The position numbers and the translations under genes are program-made. Positions 32,123 through 36,489 of a stretch of DNA of 36,489 bases are shown piece by piece; within the stretch, counting starts at the first letter, position 1; each line of letters starts with the position of its first letter. A model generated the notes under the pieces. The model saw only the letters and a list, made by a program, of their open reading frames with translations. It searched no databases and had not been told where the DNA came from. The DNA is taken from the NCBI GenBank assembly GCA_947458875.1, contig CANGZD010000013.1, forward strand, positions 1-36,489. The letters run 5' to 3'. This DNA is from Sphingobacteriaceae bacterium (GTDB taxonomy: Bacteria > Bacteroidota > Bacteroidia > Sphingobacteriales > Sphingobacteriaceae).

Positions 32123-33424
32123 ATGATTGCACAGATTTTATTTTTAGTCTTTTTGCTGAGTGCCAGCATCCTTTTCGGGCGCAATGTGGCTAAGATCAGG
32201 AGAAACATCAAATTGGGTCGTGCCGAAGACCGCAGCGACCGCCCCATGGAACGTTTGAAAACCATGCTACTCGTTGCTTTTGGCCAGAGTAAAATGACCA
32301 AAAGACCGGTGGCGGCCATCATGCACTTTTTTCTGTACGCCGGTTTTGTAATCATCAACATTGAAGTAGTAGAAATACTTATTGATGGAATTTTCGGTAC
32401 ACACCGTGTTTTTGCCGCACCGCTTGGCCCGGTATATAATTACTTGATCGGCAGCTTTGAAATCCTTGCTTTATTGGTGATTGTAGGCTGTGTGGTATTC
32501 CTCATCCGCCGTAATGTGCTCAAAATCCGTCGCTTTAGCGGCAAGGAAATGACCAGCTGGCCAAAATCTGATGCCAATTATATCCTGATCATTGAAATTT
32601 TACTCATGTCGGCCTTCCTGAAAATGAACGCCGCCGATTACCTTTTACAACAACAAAATTACCCGCATTACATCCAGGCCGGTGCATTTCCGGTGAGTCA
32701 ATTCATTGCACCATTAATGCCACAAAATGCGGAGTTTTTGGTTTTAATTGAACGTGGAGCGTGGTGGTTTCACATATTGGGCATCCTCGCATTTTTAAAT
32801 TACCTGCCTTATTCCAAGCACTTCCATATCATCATGGCTTTCCCCAATACTTGGTATTCCAATTTAAATCCAAAGGGAAGCTTTAACAACATGGATTCGG
32901 TGACTAACGAAGTAAAAGCGATGCTCGACCCTTCTTTCACTCCCCTTCCTGTTGCTGAGGGAAGTAAATTTGGTGCCAAAGATGTGCAGGATTTGAGTTG
33001 GAAAAACTTAATGGATGCTTATACCTGTACGGAGTGTGGTCGATGCACTTCAGTTTGTCCTGCCAACATCACCGGAAAACTGCTTTCGCCGCGTAAGATC
33101 ATGATGGACACTCGCGACCGTTTAACTGAAGTGGGTAACAACATTGATCAACATGGCAAAGATTTTCAGGATGGCAAGAGCTTGTTGGACAACTACATTA
33201 CCCGCGAAGAAATTTGGGCCTGCACCACTTGCAATGCTTGTACAGAAGCTTGTCCGGTCAATATAGATCCGCTGAATATTATTGTGGAACTACGCCGCTA
33301 TGCCGTGATGGAAGAGGCACAGGCTGCAGCCAGTGTAAACAGTATGTTTGGTAATATTGAAAATAATGGTGCCCCTTGGAAATATGCCCCAAGCGACCGT
33401 TTCAATTGGGCGAAAAACGATTAA
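32123..33424 (+). CDS. Membrane (Fe-S)-binding protein, HdrC/NarI-like fusion
   Basis: 433-aa inner-membrane electron-transfer protein. The first ~270 residues hold about five transmembrane helices; several His residues (FHILGILAFLNYLPYSKHFHI, MHFFLYAGFVIINIE) could ligate haem b, as in NarI-like domains. The C-terminal part carries two [4Fe-4S] ferredoxin motifs, CTECGRCTSVCP and CTTCNACTEACP, as in HdrC or GlpC-type subunits. It probably passes electrons between quinones and its partner, the CCG-domain protein encoded 20 bp downstream. Donor and acceptor are unknown. The pair is common in Bacteroidota but not functionally settled. Confidence 0.85.
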   Translation: MIAQILFLVFLLSASILFGRNVAKIRRNIKLGRAEDRSDRPMERLKTMLLVAFGQSKMTKRPVAAIMHFFLYAGFVIINIEVVEILIDGIFGTHRVFAAPLGPVYNYLIGSFEILALLVIVGCVVFLIRRNVLKIRRFSGKEMTSWPKSDANYILIIEILLMSAFLKMNAADYLLQQQNYPHYIQAGAFPVSQFIAPLMPQNAEFLVLIERGAWWFHILGILAFLNYLPYSKHFHIIMAFPNTWYSNLNPKGSFNNMDSVTNEVKAMLDPSFTPLPVAEGSKFGAKDVQDLSWKNLMDAYTCTECGRCTSVCPANITGKLLSPRKIMMDTRDRLTEVGNNIDQHGKDFQDGKSLLDNYITREEIWACTTCNACTEACPVNIDPLNIIVELRRYAVMEEAQAAASVNSMFGNIENNGAPWKYAPSDRFNWAKND

Positions 33425-33444
33425 GCATTTAAAATAAAGAAGCA

Positions 33445-34236
33445 ATGAGCGAATTGACAGTGCCAACCATGGCCGAGCTACTGGCCAAAGGAGAAGAACC
33501 AGAAATTTTATTTTGGGTAGGATGTGCGGGTAGCTACGATGAGCGTGCCCAAAAAATTACCCGCGATATTTGTAAGATTCTGCAGCATGTAGGGATGAAA
33601 TTTGCCGTATTGGGTACCGAAGAAAGCTGCACCGGCGATCCGGCGAAACGTGCCGGCAACGAATTCTTGTTCCAGATGCAGGCGATGGCCAATATCGAAT
33701 TATTGAACGCCTACCAGGTGAAGAAAATCGTAACCGGATGTCCGCATTGTTTCAATACTTTAAGAAATGAATACCCTAATCTGGGTGGTAATTACGAGGT
33801 CATTCACCACTCACAGCTCATCCAGGAACTGATTAATGAGGGGAAACTACGGGCAGAGGGTGGAGAGTCTTTTAAAGGCAAGAAGATCACCTTCCACGAT
33901 CCTTGTTATTTGGGACGTGCCAACCAGGTGTACGAAGCTCCACGCAAGGCCCTGGAAATTTTGGATGCTGAGTTGGTAGAACTGAAACGTTGTAAGTCGA
34001 ACGGGCTATGCTGCGGTGCAGGTGGTGCCCAAATGTTTAAAGAGCCCGAGCCTGGTACCAAAGATGTAAATATTGAACGTACCGAAGAGATTTTAGCCGT
34101 TCAGCCGGCGGTAGTGGCCGCTGCCTGCCCTTTTTGCATGACCATGTTGAGCGATGGTATCAAAAATTTCAACAAAGAGCAGGAAGTAGAAGTATTGGAT
34201 ATCGCAGAAATTACAGTTAAAGCAAACGGGCTTTAA
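33445..34236 (+). CDS. (Fe-S)-binding protein with two CCG domains (HdrB-like)
   Basis: 263-aa cytoplasmic protein related to heterodisulfide reductase subunit B and to GlpC/LutA-type proteins. The first CCG domain spans LFWVGCAGSYDERAQK to TGCPHCFNTLRNEYP, with ESCTGDPAKRAGNE between. The second spans FHDPCYLGRANQVYEAPR to LCCGAGGAQMF and AACPFCMTML. Both Cys-rich motifs are intact, consistent with [4Fe-4S] cluster binding. It is co-transcribed with the membrane Fe-S subunit 20 bp upstream, together forming an HdrDE-like or LutAB-like redox unit. Its stop overlaps the convergent secreted-protein gene by 4 bp. Confidence 0.88.
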   Translation: MSELTVPTMAELLAKGEEPEILFWVGCAGSYDERAQKITRDICKILQHVGMKFAVLGTEESCTGDPAKRAGNEFLFQMQAMANIELLNAYQVKKIVTGCPHCFNTLRNEYPNLGGNYEVIHHSQLIQELINEGKLRAEGGESFKGKKITFHDPCYLGRANQVYEAPRKALEILDAELVELKRCKSNGLCCGAGGAQMFKEPEPGTKDVNIERTEEILAVQPAVVAAACPFCMTMLSDGIKNFNKEQEVEVLDIAEITVKANGL

Positions 34237-34712
34237 TTAGTTAACTTTTCCCTGATTCGCTGGAAGCAATCGTTGAGCATATGTAAATCTGCAGCTTTCA
34301 GGTTTTTGAAAGGCAAACGCAATTGGGTGGCCATGGTATCGATGTTTCCTTTCGGATCACGAAAAGTTTGCACAATAATTCCTTCGGGTTTTACATTCAA
34401 AACCACCCATCCGTTTTGTTCATTACCCAAATAATTCAACTCCTCAAAAGCAGAAAAACTGAAGGAATAATATTCTTGCTTGCCACTTATAAAAGTACGG
34501 CGACAACGAAAAAAACCATCCCTGGTGAGCTGGATCTCGGTTTTTTTCATCTTAAATTTATCTGCATCCAAAGCATAATCTGCATTGAGCTTGTCCTGAC
34601 TCTGTTTCATTAACTCCATCAGATCTGGAGAAACGGAGTCAGTTGCAAGGCTGCTGAACAAGAAAAAGGCAGCTACACAAAAAAAAGATATTGATAAGGG
34701 TTTAAAGCGCAT
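34233..34712 (-). CDS. Small secreted hypothetical protein
   Basis: 159-aa protein with an N-terminal signal sequence (PLSISFFCVAAFFLFSSLA), so periplasmic or outer-membrane associated. The mature part is mixed alpha/beta (KKTEIQLTRDGFFRCRRTF, YYSFSFSAFEELNYLGNEQNGWVVL). I do not recognise a named domain; a LolA-like or lipocalin-like small fold is conceivable but unsupported. It is monocistronic by layout: convergent with the CCG protein and divergent from the next gene, only 43 bp between start codons, so the two promoters must overlap. Confidence 0.7.
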   Translation of the reverse strand: MRFKPLSISFFCVAAFFLFSSLATDSVSPDLMELMKQSQDKLNADYALDADKFKMKKTEIQLTRDGFFRCRRTFISGKQEYYSFSFSAFEELNYLGNEQNGWVVLNVKPEGIIVQTFRDPKGNIDTMATQLRLPFKNLKAADLHMLNDCFQRIREKLTN

Positions 34713-34718
34713 GTAGAT

Positions 34719-34752
34719 TTTGAACTACCAAATTAAGAATTTGATAACTTTG
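34719..34752 (+). promoter_or_regulatory. Promoter of 34756 gene (TTTG, 22-nt spacer, TAACTTTG)
   Basis: TTTG at 34719-34722 and TAACTTTG at 34745-34752, spaced 22 nt, match the Bacteroidota promoter. The -7 box ends 3 nt before the ATG at 34756, predicting a leaderless transcript and supporting that start over the upstream ATG at 34720. Confidence 0.55.
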
Positions 34753-34755
34753 TAC

Positions 34756-35229
34756 ATGGAAATTTGTGAAAATTCGAGGATCTGGATTTACCAGTCGGAT
34801 CGTGAACTAACTGAGCAGGAGTTAAGGACGATCCAATCTCATCTGGATGAGTTTACGGCGAGCTGGGCAGCACATGGAAATTCCCTTCATGCCAAAGGTG
34901 AAATTCGCTTTCAGCGTTTTATAATTATGGCCGTAGACGAGCAAAAGACAGGAGCCAGCGGTTGTTCTATCGATAAATCGGTGGCGCTGATGCAACAACT
35001 GGAAATACAATTAGGGATTCAACTCTTCGATCGTATGCAAATTGCCTACCGGGATGAAGCAGCCATTAAAACTTTCAGAAAAGCTGATTTTAACATGCTG
35101 ATAGAAAAAGGCATCCTCAACGAGCATACCGTCATTTTCAATAACCTGATACAACGCTATGGTGAGTTAGATACCGCTTGGGAAATACCGCTAAAAGAGA
35201 GCTGGCTGAATCGTTTAATGCCTGCTTAG
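34756..35229 (+). CDS. Conserved Bacteroidota protein (often mislabelled ABC transporter ATPase)
   Basis: 157-aa soluble protein of unknown function. From memory, relatives carry the automatic label ABC transporter ATPase, but no Walker A, signature or Walker B motif is present here, so that name is not justified. Visible features are RIWIYQSDRELTEQEL, TASWAAHGNSLHAKGEIRF and SGCSIDKSVALMQQLEIQ, with a Cys-Ser-Ile-Asp turn in the middle. The longer frame from 34720 is rejected because a promoter box overlaps it; the ATG at 34756 gives MEICENSRIWIYQSDREL. Its stop overlaps convergent mtgA by 4 bp. Confidence 0.78.
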   Translation: MEICENSRIWIYQSDRELTEQELRTIQSHLDEFTASWAAHGNSLHAKGEIRFQRFIIMAVDEQKTGASGCSIDKSVALMQQLEIQLGIQLFDRMQIAYRDEAAIKTFRKADFNMLIEKGILNEHTVIFNNLIQRYGELDTAWEIPLKESWLNRLMPA

Positions 35230-35900
35230 TTAAACTGCACATTTTTTAGGCGACGCATATTCCTCAGGATCAGACTTTGTCTGTAATACACCGTTCGGTT
35301 TGGCTTTACCGGCGACCAGCGCAATGGATTCGGGAAAACGGCTACCAACAAAGAAGCCTGGTATTTGCTCATGCTGCCGGCAGATTTCCCGAAATAATGC
35401 TGGGTGGCGGCTTCGGCTCCATAAATACCGTCTCCCATTTCTATCACGTTGAGATAGACCTCTAAAATTCGCTCCTTCGACCAAAGCAATTCTATCAAAA
35501 CGGTAAAATAAGCTTCAAACCCTTTCCGTACCCAGGAACGACCTGGCCATAAAAACACATTTTTAGCCGTTTGTTGGCTGATGGTACTGCCCCCTCTTAT
35601 TTTCCTTCCCTTTTGGTTCTTTTCAAAAGCCTTTTGTATGGCCTTAAAATCAAAGCCCCAATGGTTCATAAATGCGGCATCTTCACCCGCCATGGCTGCC
35701 TTTTTTAAATTATTAGATAATTCATCGAAACTGCGCCATTCTTTTTCCAATTTCCAAGATTTACCGTCCGCTTGTCGTTCAAAACTGCGTTGCAGCATGA
35801 GCCAGGTAATAGGCGGGTTTACAAAGCGGTAAACCAGCACCCAGCAAAAAGTAAAAAGAAAGAATCCGAGTAGCAGCTTTTTTAGAAGACGGAAGAGCAT
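35226..35900 (-). CDS. mtgA: Monofunctional biosynthetic peptidoglycan transglycosylase
   Basis: 224-aa membrane-anchored glycosyltransferase (GT51) that polymerises lipid II into glycan strands without a transpeptidase domain. An N-terminal membrane helix (LLLGFFLFTFCWVLVY) is followed by the GT51 motifs: AAMAGEDAAFMNHWGFD (catalytic Glu), KIRGGSTISQQTAKNVFLWPGRSW, and the second catalytic region KERILEVYLNVIEMGDGIYGAE. The C-terminus ends with NPLRWSPVKP. Length is normal. It lies downstream of rplI but is separated from it by a strong terminator. Confidence 0.94.
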   Translation of the reverse strand: MLFRLLKKLLLGFFLFTFCWVLVYRFVNPPITWLMLQRSFERQADGKSWKLEKEWRSFDELSNNLKKAAMAGEDAAFMNHWGFDFKAIQKAFEKNQKGRKIRGGSTISQQTAKNVFLWPGRSWVRKGFEAYFTVLIELLWSKERILEVYLNVIEMGDGIYGAEAATQHYFGKSAGSMSKYQASLLVAVFPNPLRWSPVKPNRTVYYRQSLILRNMRRLKNVQFN

Positions 35901-35944
35901 TCGTTAGGGTTTAGATTATTAAAGGTAATTATTTCGGGAAGCAT

Positions 35945-35979
35945 AAAAAAAGCGTCCCGAAAACCGAGACGCTTTTTTA
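35945..35979 (-). terminator. Rho-independent terminator after rplI
   Basis: AAAAAAGCGTC (35946-35956) and GACGCTTTTTT (35968-35978) form an 11-bp stem with additional pairing in the loop. The minus strand ends in a T-tract. It lies about 18 bp after the rplI stop and closes the S18-L9 operon. Confidence 0.9.
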
Positions 35980-35996
35980 ATTGATTTAACTGATGA

Positions 35997-36440
35997 TTAC
36001 TCAGCTACCACTTCAAAAGGCACCTGTACTTTCACTTCTTTGTGTAAGTTTAAGTTTACCAGGTACTCCCCTACTTCTTTAGGCTCAGTTTCAAAAGTAA
36101 TTCTACGACGATCTACCTCAAAACCTGCTTTTTTAAGAGCATCGGCAATTTGAATGGTGTTTACCGAACCAAAAATCTTTCCAGATTCACCGGCTTTGGC
36201 ACCAATCGATAACTTCACACCATCTAATTTAGCTGCGATGGCTTCCGCATCTTTCTTAATTTTATCTTGCTTAAATGCAGCTTGCTTTAAGTTCTCGGCC
36301 AATACCTTTTTTGCAGACTCGGTTGCCAAAATACCATATCCTTTCGGAATCAGGTAGTTACGGCCATAACCAGGCTTCACATTTACGATATCGTCTTTTT
36401 CTCCAAGATTTTTAATATCCTGTGTTAAGATAATTTCCAT
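35997..36440 (-). CDS. rplI: 50S ribosomal protein L9
   Basis: 147-aa ribosomal protein that binds 23S rRNA near the L1 stalk. The N-terminal domain MEIILTQDIKNLGEKDDIVNVKPGYGRNYL is diagnostic. The long connecting helix covers about residues 40-75, and the C-terminal domain has LSIGAKAGESGKIFGSVNTIQIADAL. It is downstream of the S18 gene on the same strand (16-bp gap), the standard rpsF-rpsR-rplI order, and ends at a strong terminator. Confidence 0.97.
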   Translation of the reverse strand: MEIILTQDIKNLGEKDDIVNVKPGYGRNYLIPKGYGILATESAKKVLAENLKQAAFKQDKIKKDAEAIAAKLDGVKLSIGAKAGESGKIFGSVNTIQIADALKKAGFEVDRRRITFETEPKEVGEYLVNLNLHKEVKVQVPFEVVAE

Positions 36441-36456
36441 GTCTTGTTCCCCCTAA

Positions 36457-36489
36457 TTATTTTAATGAATCTGTTACATAAGGTAATAA
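36457..36489 (-). CDS. rpsR: 30S ribosomal protein S18, C-terminal fragment (cut by window edge)
   Basis: The minus strand from the window edge reads LLPYVTDSLK then a TAA stop at 36457-36459. This ten-residue C-terminus matches the usual Bacteroidota S18 ending, and the gene lies immediately upstream of rplI, as in the conserved rpsF-rpsR-rplI operon. The rest lies outside the window. Identification depends on few residues plus context. Confidence 0.75.
   Translation of the reverse strand, partial: LLPYVTDSLK

Noticed and set aside
36154-36357. 67-aa plus-strand frame over rplI
   Set aside because: Antisense shadow of the L9 coding sequence.

Overview
The window is chromosomal DNA from a Bacteroidota bacterium, most likely of the family Sphingobacteriaceae (Pedobacter-like). 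The evidence is the gldA and gldFG genes, single-chain GlyRS, Bacteroidota-type aromatic amino acid hydroxylase and homogentisate dioxygenase, DUF4397 lipoprotein, the purH-mreBCD-mrdA-rodA order, and the repeated use of the Bacteroidota -7 promoter box TAnnTTTG, often within 3-8 nt of the start codon. No taxonomic search was run.

Layout. 1-61: start of rpsT (minus), cut by the window edge. 148-1122: S1/P1-nuclease/phospholipase C-like secreted enzyme. 1130-8562 (minus strand): DedA membrane protein, DUF4397 lipoprotein, dnaN, a fused GldF-GldG protein, two outer-membrane beta-barrel proteins, and the ATPase GldA. 8696-13352 (plus): glycyl-tRNA synthetase, TauE/SafE permease, an LTA-synthase-like sulfatase-fold transferase, a GtrA-family protein. 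13442-20678: a phenylalanine/tyrosine degradation cluster (aromatic amino acid hydroxylase, SDR, flavin reductase, fumarylacetoacetase-family hydrolase, homogentisate dioxygenase, 4-hydroxyphenylpyruvate dioxygenase) interrupted by a small four-helix-bundle gene. 20789-22965: purN and purH. 23013-28628: the rod-shape/elongasome operon mreB-mreC-mreD-mrdA-rodA. 28621-30503: a coiled-coil hypothetical, thymidine kinase and a TrpG/PabA glutamine amidotransferase. 30699-31851: an uncharacterised internally duplicated helical protein followed by a 21-bp-period repeat array. 31852-31927: tRNA-Phe (minus). 32123-34236: two-gene Fe-S/CCG-domain oxidoreductase. 34233-36489: a small secreted protein, a conserved Bacteroidota protein, MtgA, ribosomal protein L9 and the C-terminal end of S18.

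Most of the window is ordinary housekeeping and catabolic DNA. The standout is 30699-31816. The 251-aa protein has two halves that align without gaps at a 135-residue offset. It is followed by fifteen in-phase 21-bp units (31502-31816). The last ten all carry an invariant CCTGC pentamer followed by a purine, while most of the rest of each unit varies. The array is about 63% GC by hand count, is not convincingly coding, becomes more degenerate toward the gene, and ends at the tRNA-Phe terminator. I regard the gene plus array as the best candidate for an undescribed system here; its function is unknown.

The only stretch over 300 bp without a gene is 31455-31851, which holds the array and flanking hairpins.
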